Source of the DNA: CAWGHZ01 sp963822575 | GTDB lineage: Bacteria > Pseudomonadota > Alphaproteobacteria > MPNO01 > DASWLB01 | Length of the DNA: 64,000 bases | Assembly: GCA_963822575.1 (NCBI GenBank) | Contig: CAWGHZ010000005.1 | Span: 434,001 to 498,000 of the forward strand | Direction of reading: 5' to 3' | Shown here: piece by piece, positions 34,126 through 42,284 of the stretch | Position numbering within the stretch: position 1 is the stretch's first letter | Layout: each line of letters starts with the position of its first letter | Notes under the pieces: generated by a model | What the model was told of the DNA's origin: nothing | The model's input: only the letters and a program-made list of their open reading frames with translations | Database searches by the model: none | Program-made: the position numbers and the translations under genes

Positions 34126-36629
34126 TGAGCAGGGTCAATCCGCTACAGCCGGCGTTCAACGCCGGCGAGATCAGCCCGCGCATGGCGGCGCGCGTGGATT
34201 TCAACAAGTACGGCGCCGCGGCCGCGATCTGCGAAAACATGATCGCCCTACCGCAGGGCGGGATCATGCGCCGGCCGGGCACCCGGTTCGTCGCCGCGGC
34301 GAAGGATCAGGCGAGTGCAGGACGCCTTCTGCGCTTCGAATTCTCGACCGAGCAGGCCTACGTGATCGAGGCGGGCGACGGCTATTTCCGTTTCTACCGG
34401 AACCAGGGCCGCATCGAAGTCGCGGCCACAGACGCGACGATCGCCAATGGCGATTTCACTGCCGACATCTCCGGCTGGGACGACCGGTCGGGAGCCGGAT
34501 CGAGCATTGCGCACGACGCGGCGAACGGACGCCTGTCTCTGGTTTCGAACGGCACGAGCTATGCCCACGCGGAGCAGGCGATCGCTACTTCGCACGCCGG
34601 GACGGAGCACGTGCTGGCGTTCCGGACGATGGGCGCGCCGGGCGACGACGTGCTGCTGCGCATCGGGACCAGCTCGACTGGCGGCGAGATCGTCGACGAC
34701 CTGTCCTTTGCGACCGGCCGTCATGTCTTCGCCTTCACCCCGACCGAGAACCCGTTCTACGTGCAGTTCCGCCACCAGACAGGGAAGACGCTGCAGATCG
34801 ACGATGTGGCGCTTTTCGCGGGCGCGCCCCTGGAGCTGGCGACGCCCTACGAGGCGGGCGAGCTGGCCGGCCTGCAAAGCGCGCAGTCGGCCGACGTCGC
34901 CTATCTGTGCCACGCCGACCAGCCGGTGCAGAAGCTCGCCCGCGCCGGCCACACCTCGTGGTCTCTGGTCGAGGTGGCGTTCGACGACGGGCCATGGCTT
35001 GCCCTGAATGCGGACGCGACGAAGACGCTGACGGCGGCGGCAACAACTGGGCTCGGCGTCGCGCTCACGGCCATCGGCCATGCGCCGTTCGATCCGTCCG
35101 ACGTGGGCCGCTCCGTCCGGCTTGCGCACGGCACCAGCGAGCCCGGCTGGGCGGTGATCGTGGGTTACGTCTCGGCAAGCCAGGTGACGGTGGACATCCG
35201 CCGCGACTTCGCCTCGACCGCCGCGACCAAGGACTGGCAGCTCGGCGCCTGGTCGCAGGCCACCGGCTATCCGCAGGCGGTGGCGTTCTTCGAGCAGCGC
35301 GCATGCTACGCCAAGACGACGAACCAGCCTCAGACCTTCTGGCTGTCGCAATCGGCCGACCTCGAGAACATGCGGCCCGACAGCCGCGACGGGTCGGAGA
35401 ACACGGTCCAGGACGACGACGCGCTCGACTTCACCATGGCGGCCGAGCGGGTGGACGTCATCCAATGGCTGTCGCCCGGCGCCAAGCTGGTGATCGGCAC
35501 GTCGGGCGGCGAATGGATCGTGCAGTCGGACGGGCCGGTGGTCACGCCCACCGACATCAGCGTGAAGCGCCAGACGACGCACGGCTCGGCGCCGCTGCCC
35601 GCGGTGCGCGTCGGCGCGACCGCCCTGTTCCTGCAGCGGGCGCGCCGCAAGATCCGCGAGTTCACCTACGACTTCCAGGTCGACGGCTACCAGGCGCCGG
35701 ACCTGACCATCCTGTCCGACCACGTGACCCTGACCGGCCTGGTGGAGATGGACTACCAGGAGGAGCCCGATTCGGTGCTGTGGTGCGTCCGCACCGACGG
35801 ACAGCTCGCCTGCATGACCTATCGCCGCGACGAGGACGTCATCGGCTGGTCGCGCCAGATTCTCGGCGGGTCGTACGCGGGCGGCAATGCCTGCGTCGAA
35901 TCGGTGGCGGTGATCCCCGGCAACGACGGCGTGGGCCAAGTCTTCGACTCCTCGGACCGCGACGAGGTGTGGGTGATCGCCAAACGGACGATCGCAGGCA
36001 CGACCGCCCGCACCGTCGAGTTCTTCGAGCGCGCCTTCGTCGGCCCCGACGCGCGTGCCTACGCGACGGACGCGGACTGGCGCGCCGCCGTCCTGGCGGC
36101 GCAGTGCGACGCGTTCTACGTCGATTGCGGGTTGACCTACGAGGGCGCGCCCACGGCGACAATCCTGGGCCTCGACCACCTCGAAGGCGAGATGGTCAAG
36201 GTGCTGGCGGACGGCGCCGTGCATCCCGACCGCACGGTCGCAGGCGGTCAGATCGCGCTCGAGGCGACGGCGGCGAAGGTACAGGTCGGCCTCGGCTACG
36301 CCCACGCATACGAATGCCTGAAGATCGATGCGGGCGCCAAGGCGGGCACTGCCGTCGGTCGCACCAAGCGCATCCACGGCTTGACGCTGGTGCTGCTCGA
36401 TTCGATGAACACGCGAATCGGGCCGGACCGCGCCCACCTCACTCCGCTGGAATTCCGCGAGGTGACCGACGCGATGGACACGGCCGTGCCGCTGTTCACC
36501 GGCGAGCGCTACGTCGAGCTGGAGGGCGACTACCAGCTCGACGCGCGCTTCGTGATCCGCGACGACAGCCCCGGCCCGTTCGTACTCCTGGCGGTCGCGC
36601 CGGCCCTCAAGACCAACGAAATGGTGTGA
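34125..36629 (+). CDS. Tail tubular protein B-like (nozzle, T7 gp12-type)
   Basis: An 834-residue beta-rich protein. The start VNPLQPAFNAGEISPRMAAR and the segment MIALPQGGIMRRPGTRFVAA are characteristic of podovirus stubby-tail proteins of the gp12 type. Later text, such as FEQRACYAKTTNQPQTFWLS and SDHVTLTGLVEMDYQEEPDS, also fits. It forms the tail nozzle distal to the adaptor ring. No break in frame is seen over 2.5 kb, in contrast to the portal and capsid genes. Confidence 0.9.
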   Translation: MSRVNPLQPAFNAGEISPRMAARVDFNKYGAAAAICENMIALPQGGIMRRPGTRFVAAAKDQASAGRLLRFEFSTEQAYVIEAGDGYFRFYRNQGRIEVAATDATIANGDFTADISGWDDRSGAGSSIAHDAANGRLSLVSNGTSYAHAEQAIATSHAGTEHVLAFRTMGAPGDDVLLRIGTSSTGGEIVDDLSFATGRHVFAFTPTENPFYVQFRHQTGKTLQIDDVALFAGAPLELATPYEAGELAGLQSAQSADVAYLCHADQPVQKLARAGHTSWSLVEVAFDDGPWLALNADATKTLTAAATTGLGVALTAIGHAPFDPSDVGRSVRLAHGTSEPGWAVIVGYVSASQVTVDIRRDFASTAATKDWQLGAWSQATGYPQAVAFFEQRACYAKTTNQPQTFWLSQSADLENMRPDSRDGSENTVQDDDALDFTMAAERVDVIQWLSPGAKLVIGTSGGEWIVQSDGPVVTPTDISVKRQTTHGSAPLPAVRVGATALFLQRARRKIREFTYDFQVDGYQAPDLTILSDHVTLTGLVEMDYQEEPDSVLWCVRTDGQLACMTYRRDEDVIGWSRQILGGSYAGGNACVESVAVIPGNDGVGQVFDSSDRDEVWVIAKRTIAGTTARTVEFFERAFVGPDARAYATDADWRAAVLAAQCDAFYVDCGLTYEGAPTATILGLDHLEGEMVKVLADGAVHPDRTVAGGQIALEATAAKVQVGLGYAHAYECLKIDAGAKAGTAVGRTKRIHGLTLVLLDSMNTRIGPDRAHLTPLEFREVTDAMDTAVPLFTGERYVELEGDYQLDARFVIRDDSPGPFVLLAVAPALKTNEMV

Positions 36630-37015
36630 TGGAGCTCGTGCCTTTCCGGCCCGAGCATCTGCTGGCCCTGACGCCGCCCGTGGCGGACCCCTGTGTCCTT
36701 GCCGCCTTCGCCCGGACCTACCGGCCGGCCGGCCCGGCCTGGACAGGGGTGATCGACGCGCGGCCGGTCGGCTGCGGCGGGATCGTGCGGGCGGGCAAGG
36801 TAGGGCGTGGCTGGGCGATCCTGAGCCATCCGGTGCGTGCGGCGGCGGTCCACCGCGCGGTCTGCCGCGCGATCGAGGACGAGCTCGCCACCGGGTCCGT
36901 CAGCCACATCGAAGCGCGGGCGCTCGAGGAATGGGTCGGCGCGTGCCGCTGGCTCGAGCGCCTTGGGTTCCATGCCGTCGGCCGCGACGGCGCATATCGG
37001 GTCTATCGACGATGA
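36629..37015 (+). CDS. GNAT-like small protein in the tail region
   Basis: A 128-residue protein with the layout of a short N-acetyltransferase fold: ELVPFRPEHLLAL at the start, a central VGCGGIVRAGKVG strand pair, a helix, and CRWLERLGFHAVGRDG near the end, which fits the last strand-helix of GNAT proteins. Podoviruses often carry such a gene between tail and internal virion genes (T7 gp13 neighbourhood). Whether it acetylates anything is not known. It overlaps both neighbours by a few bases. Confidence 0.65.
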   Translation: MELVPFRPEHLLALTPPVADPCVLAAFARTYRPAGPAWTGVIDARPVGCGGIVRAGKVGRGWAILSHPVRAAAVHRAVCRAIEDELATGSVSHIEARALEEWVGACRWLERLGFHAVGRDGAYRVYRR

Positions 37016-37440
37016 CAGGAATGGAAGTCTTCATGGCGGCCGCGTCCGCCCTCGGCACGCTCGCCTCGGCCCGCAACCAGGCGGGCGCCCAGAACACCGC
37101 CGCCGAGATCGCCCAGCAGCAGGCGGACCGCGAGCGCCAGATCGCCGCGCAGCAGGCGGCCGATTTCCGGCGACGCCAGGACTCGGCGCTGGCGGCGGCG
37201 CGGGCGCGCCGCGGCGCCTCGGGCATCGCGCTCGCCGGCTCGCCCTTGCTTGCGGACTCCGCCGCGGTGCAGGACATCGCCCTCGGCGAGGCCAACGTCC
37301 GCGCCGGGGGCGACGCCCAGGCCACCCGCCTCGAACAGCAAGCCGCGGCGCAGCGCGCGCAGGCCGCGAGCGGCGGAGCGATCGGCGCGCTGCGCGCTGG
37401 GACGACGCTGCTCAAGGGATTCAACACCGCGTTCTTCTGA
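37012..37440 (+). CDS. Small internal virion-like protein
   Basis: A 142-residue, Ala/Gln-rich protein. A short hydrophobic N-terminus is followed by AEIAQQQADRERQIAAQQ, a coiled-coil stretch, then GASGIALAGSPLLADSA and a C-terminal Ala-rich helix. Text of the type ARRGASGIxxxGSP is common in podovirus internal virion proteins of the gp14 class, ejected into the cell envelope to build the DNA channel. Larger internal virion genes (gp15/gp16 types) are absent from this cluster, which is odd for a T7-like phage. Confidence 0.65.
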   Translation: MTGMEVFMAAASALGTLASARNQAGAQNTAAEIAQQQADRERQIAAQQAADFRRRQDSALAAARARRGASGIALAGSPLLADSAAVQDIALGEANVRAGGDAQATRLEQQAAAQRAQAASGGAIGALRAGTTLLKGFNTAFF

Positions 37441-37469
37441 GCGTTCAACCCCTTCCCTCGGAGAGATCG

Positions 37470-39128
37470 ATGACGCTGAACACGACCGACAGCAAGGTCG
37501 CCTATGCCGGCGACGGGTCGACGACGGTCTTCGCCATTCCGTTCAAGTTCCTGGCCGACGGCGACATCGAGGCGCTGCTGCGCGACGACGCGACCGGGGC
37601 GGAGACTGGCTGGACGGAAAACACGCAATACGGTCTGACCGGCGCCGGCAACGATTCGGGCGGCACCTTGACCGTGGAGACGAGCCCGACGGACTACACG
37701 CCGCAGGCGGGCCAGACGCTGGTGATCCGGCGCAATGCGGCGGAGGTACAGGGTGCGGCCTTTCCGGCCGGCGGCGCGTTCCCGTCCGCCACGGTCGAAA
37801 CCGCGCTCGACCGGCTGACAATGCTGGTCCAGCAGCAGTCGGAGGTCGTGGGCCGGGCGTTGACCGTGCCGGCCACCGATCCGGCAGGCGCGATCGACCT
37901 GTTGCCTTCGAGCGTCGAGCGCGCCACGCGCTACCTCGCGTTCGACGCGGATGGCAAGCCGGTCGCCGCGATCGACGCCGGCGGCTATCCCGCGTCCGCC
38001 TTCATGGCGACGGTTCTCGACGATATCGACGCCGCAGCCGCACGCACGACGCTCGGGGCCGCGCCGGACCCGGTGGCGGCCGCGAACGTCGGCGATGCCG
38101 CGATCGGCGCGCGGGCTCTCGCCTCGACAGCGCTGATGCGCGGATCGCTGATGAACCACGGGCTTGCGGCGACGGTGGCGGCCGGCGCGCTGACCATTTC
38201 GCTGAGGACCGCGGCCGGCGCGGCGCTCTCGACCGCCGATCCGGTCTACGCGGTCTTCCGCTCGGGCAACACCGCCCTCGGCATGCCGCAGCTTCGCCGC
38301 ATCGACGGGGCGAGCCTTGCCGTCGCGGACCTCACGATCTCGTCGGGATCGACGCTCGGTGCGTCCGACGCAACGCCGATGCGCCTGTGGATCGTCCTGC
38401 TCGACGACAATGGAGCGCAGCGTCTCGGCGTCATCAATACGCTGGGAGCCGGGGCCTACATCTTCCCGCTTGGCCAGTTCCCGTTCCTGTCGACGACCGC
38501 CGAGGGCGAGGCCGGCGGGGCCGACAGCGTGCACGTCTGCTACGCTAACGTGGGAGCGGGCGGCGTGCCGTACGCCATCGTCGGCTATTTCGAATGGACG
38601 GCCGGGTTGCCGACCGTCGGAACCTGGACCGGCCCCGACCGCATCCAGGTCTTCGATGCGCAGACGCCCCTGCCGGGTGACACGCTCTACCCCCGCCGTA
38701 CCGTCTACGGCGGGGTCGCGACTGGCACGACCACAATCCCCGACGACGACACCATTCCCCAGAATACCGAGGGCGACCAGTACATGTCCGGTGGCCTGGC
38801 CCCGACCTCGGCCGTCAACCTGGTGGAGGTCGAGGCCGAGGCGAACCTGTCGAACAGCGCGTCAGGGTTCGTCATGACGATGGCGTTGTTCCAGGACAGC
38901 GTCGCGAACGCGCTCGCCGCCGTGCAGGAAAGCCGGCCGGCAACCACGAACCGCGTCGCAATGCGGCTGCGCCACCTGATGCAGGCGGGTACGACCTCGA
39001 CCATCAACTTCAAGATCAGGGCCGGTGCCGGCGCGGCAGGTACCACAACCTTCAACGGCGCATCCGGCGCCCGGAAGATGGGCGGCGCGATGTCGAGCTT
39101 CCTCGCCGTGCGGGAGATCCAGGCATGA
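37470..39128 (+). CDS. Tail fibre or tailspike-like protein
   Basis: A 552-residue protein. The N-terminal domain (KVAYAGDGSTTVFAIPFKFL, then QTLVIRRNAAEVQG) is the virion-anchoring domain of T7-type tail fibres. The rest is Gly/Ala/Thr-rich beta text without a recognised hydrolase motif and would form the trimeric receptor-binding part. GAGAGA lies just upstream of ATG 37470. The C-terminus, the host-range determinant, overlaps the next gene by four bases. Confidence 0.85.
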   Translation: MTLNTTDSKVAYAGDGSTTVFAIPFKFLADGDIEALLRDDATGAETGWTENTQYGLTGAGNDSGGTLTVETSPTDYTPQAGQTLVIRRNAAEVQGAAFPAGGAFPSATVETALDRLTMLVQQQSEVVGRALTVPATDPAGAIDLLPSSVERATRYLAFDADGKPVAAIDAGGYPASAFMATVLDDIDAAAARTTLGAAPDPVAAANVGDAAIGARALASTALMRGSLMNHGLAATVAAGALTISLRTAAGAALSTADPVYAVFRSGNTALGMPQLRRIDGASLAVADLTISSGSTLGASDATPMRLWIVLLDDNGAQRLGVINTLGAGAYIFPLGQFPFLSTTAEGEAGGADSVHVCYANVGAGGVPYAIVGYFEWTAGLPTVGTWTGPDRIQVFDAQTPLPGDTLYPRRTVYGGVATGTTTIPDDDTIPQNTEGDQYMSGGLAPTSAVNLVEVEAEANLSNSASGFVMTMALFQDSVANALAAVQESRPATTNRVAMRLRHLMQAGTTSTINFKIRAGAGAAGTTTFNGASGARKMGGAMSSFLAVREIQA

Positions 39129-39487
39129 GCACGATCCGAACCGTCTACGCCACCGAGCCCAAGTTCCCGGCGACGGACCAGCACCCGGACGCTGTGCGCT
39201 ACCGGGTCGGCGAATGGTGGGTCGACGCCATCGGCGGCGAACCGACCCAGGCCGAGGTGGACGCGTTCGTGGCGCCGCCGGCGCGCTGGCTGGTCCCGAA
39301 GCTCACCATTGTCGACCGGCTGATCGCCGCGGGTCAGGACGACGCCGCATTCCAGGCGCTGGCCGCCGACGCCCGGAAGCAGCGGCGCTGGGATGCGGCC
39401 ACCGATGTGTGGTCGGACGACGCGGACGCCCTGGCGCTGCTCGCCGCCATCGGCGCGGACCCGGCCGTCATCCTCGCCCGGCCGTGA
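39125..39487 (+). CDS. Phage protein following the fibre gene
   Basis: A 120-residue protein: a beta-rich start (VRYRVGEWWVDAIGGEP) and a helical second half (PKLTIVDRLIAAGQDDAAF). Its place right behind the fibre gene and the four-base overlap suggest a fibre assembly or fibre tip protein; no family recognised. Confidence 0.6.
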   Translation: MSTIRTVYATEPKFPATDQHPDAVRYRVGEWWVDAIGGEPTQAEVDAFVAPPARWLVPKLTIVDRLIAAGQDDAAFQALAADARKQRRWDAATDVWSDDADALALLAAIGADPAVILARP

Positions 39488-39541
39488 GGCACGAGCGACA
39501 GCGCATGACAGTGGCGGCCTTCTGCCAGACGGAGGGGAACC

Positions 39542-39739
39542 ATGACGGACGATGATCGGCTGGCCCGGATCGAGCACCGGCTCGATGAGTTCGAGCGCAA
39601 AATGGACCAGGTACTCACTTTCATGAACGAATGCTCTGGCGGCAGGAAGGTGTTCGTCGCGGCCCTCAAGGGCGCGGGCGTTATCGCGGCCGCGCTCACG
39701 GCGCTTTTCGCCGCGCTCAAGCTGGACCTGAAGCCGTGA
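39542..39739 (+). CDS. Small membrane protein, lysis cassette
   Basis: A 65-residue protein with an N-terminal amphipathic helix (LARIEHRLDEFERKMDQVL) and one C-terminal membrane segment (AGVIAAALTALFAAL). The layout resembles small holin or anti-holin proteins and it directly precedes the larger holin-like gene (ATG overlapping its stop). GGAGGGG lies before ATG 39542. Confidence 0.65.
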   Translation: MTDDDRLARIEHRLDEFERKMDQVLTFMNECSGGRKVFVAALKGAGVIAAALTALFAALKLDLKP

Positions 39740-40272
39740 TGACGCCGATGCTTCATGCCGGCATCGGCGACATCATCGGCGCGGTGGTGGGGACCGGCGT
39801 CAACGTGCTCTCGGGCGGCCTCGTCGGTGGGCTCTTGCGCCTCGCGCCCGAGGTGCTGCGACTGTTCACCTCCAAAGCCGACCGCGACCACGAGTACCGG
39901 ATGGCGAAGCTCTCGGCCGACACCGCCGCCGCCGAGCGCGCGGGCAAGCTGGAGGAGATCAAAATCGGCGGCGACATCGCCCAGACCAACAAGGGGCTGG
40001 ACGCGCTGATCGAGGCCATCAAGGGTCAGAGCGCGCGCTCAGGCATCGGCTGGGTCGACGCGATTTCGGCGACGGTGCGCCCGTTCGTCACCTATTGGTG
40101 GCTCGCGCTCTATACCGCCGTGAAGGCCTGCCTGATCCTGGTCGCGCTGCGGGGCGGGGTGGGGCTCGCCGACGCCGTGCTGCAGATCTGGACCGATTTC
40201 GACATCGCGACCTTCGGGGCGATCGTCAATTTCTGGTTCCTCGACCGGGTGCTGAAGCACAGGCCGCTATGA
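39739..40272 (+). CDS. Putative holin
   Basis: A 177-residue protein: a Gly-rich hydrophobic N-terminus (IIGAVVGTGVNVLSGGLVGG), a charged coiled middle (RDHEYRMAKLSADTAAAERA), and two to three membrane helices in the last 80 residues (FVTYWWLALYTAVKACLILV). The order gives it the look of the 3TM holins known from GTA and some phages. It overlaps the endolysin gene by four bases, as expected for a lysis cassette. Confidence 0.65.
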   Translation: MTPMLHAGIGDIIGAVVGTGVNVLSGGLVGGLLRLAPEVLRLFTSKADRDHEYRMAKLSADTAAAERAGKLEEIKIGGDIAQTNKGLDALIEAIKGQSARSGIGWVDAISATVRPFVTYWWLALYTAVKACLILVALRGGVGLADAVLQIWTDFDIATFGAIVNFWFLDRVLKHRPL

Positions 40273-40835
40273 TCGTGCCCTGCTGCGGCCTTGAACTGAT
40301 CGAGCGGTTCGAAGGGCTGGGCGACGGCGACCGGACGGCGCCGGCCTTCCAGCCGTACCTTTGCCCGGCCGGCTATTGGACGCTCGGCTGGGGATCGATC
40401 CGCGACGCGGCGGGTGCACGCGTGACGCGCGACACGCCGGCGATCGACCGGGAGGACGCGGATGCGCTGCTCGCCCGCGACGCCGGCGCAGCTGCCGAGG
40501 CGGCGGCACGGCTTTCTCTGCCGCGCGTCCTCGACGTTCGGCAGCTCGGGGCCCTGACGAGCTTCGTTTACAACCTCGGGGCGGGCGCCTATCAGGCCTC
40601 GATTCTGCGGCGGCGGGTGCGCGCCGGACGCGACGGCGAGGCCGCCGACGAGTTCGGGCGCTGGGTACATGCACGCGGCCGCGTGCTGCCGGGGCTGGTG
40701 CGTCGGCGCGCGGCCGAACGGGCGCTGTGGCTGAATGGCGCGAAGGATGCCGTCAGACCAGCTCGATGCTGGTCGGAGCGAGAGGATTCGAACCTCCGAC
40801 CCCCGCCTCCCGAAGACGGTGCTCTACCAGGCTGA
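40269..40835 (+). CDS. Endolysin (GH24 lysozyme), C-terminus running into antisense tRNA-Pro
   Basis: Muralytic enzyme of the phage lysozyme family. The catalytic Glu lies in LIERFEG near residue 14, and PYLCPAGYWTLGWGS provides the following family motif with its Thr; ALTSFVYNLGAGAY is the second conserved block. No signal peptide is seen, so it needs the holin. The domain should end near residue 160 (AAERALWLNG). The remaining codons, to the stop at 40835, read antisense through the tRNA-Pro gene and are probably not native phage sequence: the original C-terminus was replaced when the element joined the tRNA. Confidence 0.85.
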   Translation: MIVPCCGLELIERFEGLGDGDRTAPAFQPYLCPAGYWTLGWGSIRDAAGARVTRDTPAIDREDADALLARDAGAAAEAAARLSLPRVLDVRQLGALTSFVYNLGAGAYQASILRRRVRAGRDGEAADEFGRWVHARGRVLPGLVRRRAAERALWLNGAKDAVRPARCWSEREDSNLRPPPPEDGALPG

Positions 40836-40846
40836 GCTACGCTCCG
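40770..40846 (-). tRNA. tRNA-Pro (anticodon CGG)
   Basis: A full cloverleaf: acceptor CGGAGCG/CGCTCCG, D arm GCTCAGCCTGGTAGAGC, anticodon loop TTCGGGA with CGG at positions 34-36, T arm GGTTCGAATCC and encoded CCA (40770-40772). The 3' end faces the prophage, as for elements that insert at the 3' end of tRNA genes. Confidence 0.95.
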
Positions 40847-40911
40847 GCATCCCGTGAGGCCGCCTATATAGCGTTCCGGCCGGGGACCCGCAAGCCGCCC
40901 CGCCGCGTCCC

Positions 40912-41982
40912 CTAATACGCCCGGTCGACAGCAAATTCGACGGCTTCGATCAGCGCCGCCTTGGCCGGGCTCGCCGGAAATACTTCCAGCGCCTGGCGCG
41001 CAACGGCGCCGTAGGCGTGGGCGCGGTCGATGGTGGACTTGAGCGCCCCGACCTTTTCCAGGAGCGCCGCCGCCCGGCGGAAATCCCCTTTCTTTTGCTC
41101 GAGATCCTCGAGAGTGCGGCGCCAGAATGCGCGCTGCTCCTCGTCACCCTGGCGGAAGGCAAGGACGACGGGCAGGGTGATCTTGCCCTCCCGGAAGTCG
41201 TCCCCCACCGTCTTGCCGAGCGTCGCCTGCTGCGCCGAGTAGTCGAGCACGTCGTCGATGAGCTGGAACGCGATGCCGAGATTGTGTCCGTAGGTCCGGA
41301 GCGCCTCCCGCTCGGGCCCGGGCCGGTCGGCCACCACCGCACCGATCTCGGCCGCCGCCGCGAACAGCTTGGCGGTCTTGGCGCGGATGACGGCGAGATA
41401 GTCATCCTCGGTCGTGTCCGTGTCGTTGGCGGTCACGAGCTGCGCCACCTCGCCCTCGGCGATCACGGCCGAGGCGTCCGAAAGAATGGCGAGCACGTCG
41501 AGCGAGCCGTCGGCGACCATGAGCTGAAAGGCGCGGCTGAACAGGAAATCGCCGACCAGGACGCTCGACTTGTTGCCCCAGACGGCGTTGGCAGTGGCGA
41601 GCCCGCGCCTGAGGTCGCTTTCGTCGACCACATCGTCATGCAGCAGGGTCGCCGTATGGATGAACTCGACCGAGGCGGCGAGCCCGATATGCCGGCCGCC
41701 CCGATAGTCGCAGAGCCGCGCCGCGCCCAAGGTGAGCATCGGTCGGAGCCGCTTGCCGCCCGCCGCGATGATGTGGCCCGCGAGCTGGGGAATCAGAAGC
41801 ACAGGGGACTGCATCCGCTGCAGGATGACCTCGTTGACGCGGGTGAGGTCGCCGCGCGTCAGCGTGACCAGCGACTCGAGCGTCGGACGCGGGGGCTCGC
41901 CCCGGCCGCCTTCCAGGCTGACGACGACGCTCACCCTTCGGCTCCCGTGGCTGTTGACGCGATGGTGGAATGACGGGAGCAT
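40912..41982 (-). CDS. ispB: Polyprenyl (octaprenyl/decaprenyl) diphosphate synthase
   Basis: Makes the long isoprenoid chain for ubiquinone. The 340-356 residue product has both Asp-rich motifs, LLHDDVVDESDLRRG and IDDVLDYSA, plus GGKRLRPML. From the motifs, chain length cannot be told; alphaproteobacteria usually make decaprenyl (Q10). The ATG at 41982 gives 356 residues; a GTG at 41934 gives 340 residues and is closer to the family's usual length. It is divergent from the DUF2007 gene, with 83 bases between. Confidence 0.92.
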   Translation of the reverse strand: MLPSFHHRVNSHGSRRVSVVVSLEGGRGEPPRPTLESLVTLTRGDLTRVNEVILQRMQSPVLLIPQLAGHIIAAGGKRLRPMLTLGAARLCDYRGGRHIGLAASVEFIHTATLLHDDVVDESDLRRGLATANAVWGNKSSVLVGDFLFSRAFQLMVADGSLDVLAILSDASAVIAEGEVAQLVTANDTDTTEDDYLAVIRAKTAKLFAAAAEIGAVVADRPGPEREALRTYGHNLGIAFQLIDDVLDYSAQQATLGKTVGDDFREGKITLPVVLAFRQGDEEQRAFWRRTLEDLEQKKGDFRRAAALLEKVGALKSTIDRAHAYGAVARQALEVFPASPAKAALIEAVEFAVDRAY

Positions 41983-42065
41983 AGACCGGTCGCGGCGCGG
42001 GTCAAGCCGCCGCGCCGACCGCCGCCGGGCCGCCGAGATTTGCCACCGCGCGCGGAGAGGGCCGA

Positions 42066-42284
42066 ATGAAGGAACTTCTGCGGACCAACGACACGGTGCT
42101 CCTGTCCTGGTTGACCGCCCTCCTGCGCGCCGAACGGATCGAGCCGGTCCTGTTCGATGCCTATACATCGGTGATGGAAGGGAGCATCAGCGCTATCCCG
42201 CGGCGGCTGATGGTGGCCGACGCCGACCATGCCCGCGCACGACGGATCATCGAGGATGCCGGCGAGGGCGCCCATCTCGCCTGA
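42066..42284 (+). CDS. DUF2007 family protein
   Basis: A 72-residue protein. KELLRTNDTVLLSWLTALL followed by VLFDAYTSVMEGSISAIPRR and MVADADHARARRIIED is the DUF2007 ferredoxin-like fold, sometimes called putative signal-transducing protein. It overlaps the trmN6 start by 29 bases, a common alphaproteobacterial pairing. GAGAGG before ATG 42066. Confidence 0.88.
   Translation: MKELLRTNDTVLLSWLTALLRAERIEPVLFDAYTSVMEGSISAIPRRLMVADADHARARRIIEDAGEGAHLA

Larger units (their letters stand above)
23876..40846. mobile_element. Podovirus-type prophage (or domesticated phage cluster) next to tRNA-Pro
   Basis: About 17 kb. From left to right: a small leftward gene, an S24 repressor flanked by two palindromic operators, then all rightward genes: GcrA-C-like, DUF6456-like, two hairpin RNA units, small and large terminase, portal, Bbp19-like, scaffold, capsid, T7-like tail tubular proteins, GNAT, internal virion-like, fibre, holin and endolysin. 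The right end lies in tRNA-Pro, whose 3' end faces the element. No integrase, excisionase, replication protein or left attachment copy is visible, so the left border (about 23.8 kb) is an estimate and the element may be defective or domesticated. Confidence 0.88.

Noticed and set aside
34248..36437. 729-codon open frame antisense to the tail nozzle gene
   Set aside because: Its text is Arg/His-rich without domain character, and the plus-strand protein has clear phage tail motifs.
23876..40846. Integrase or transposase in the first prophage
   Set aside because: No frame shows tyrosine or serine recombinase motifs; all frames are accounted for by other genes.
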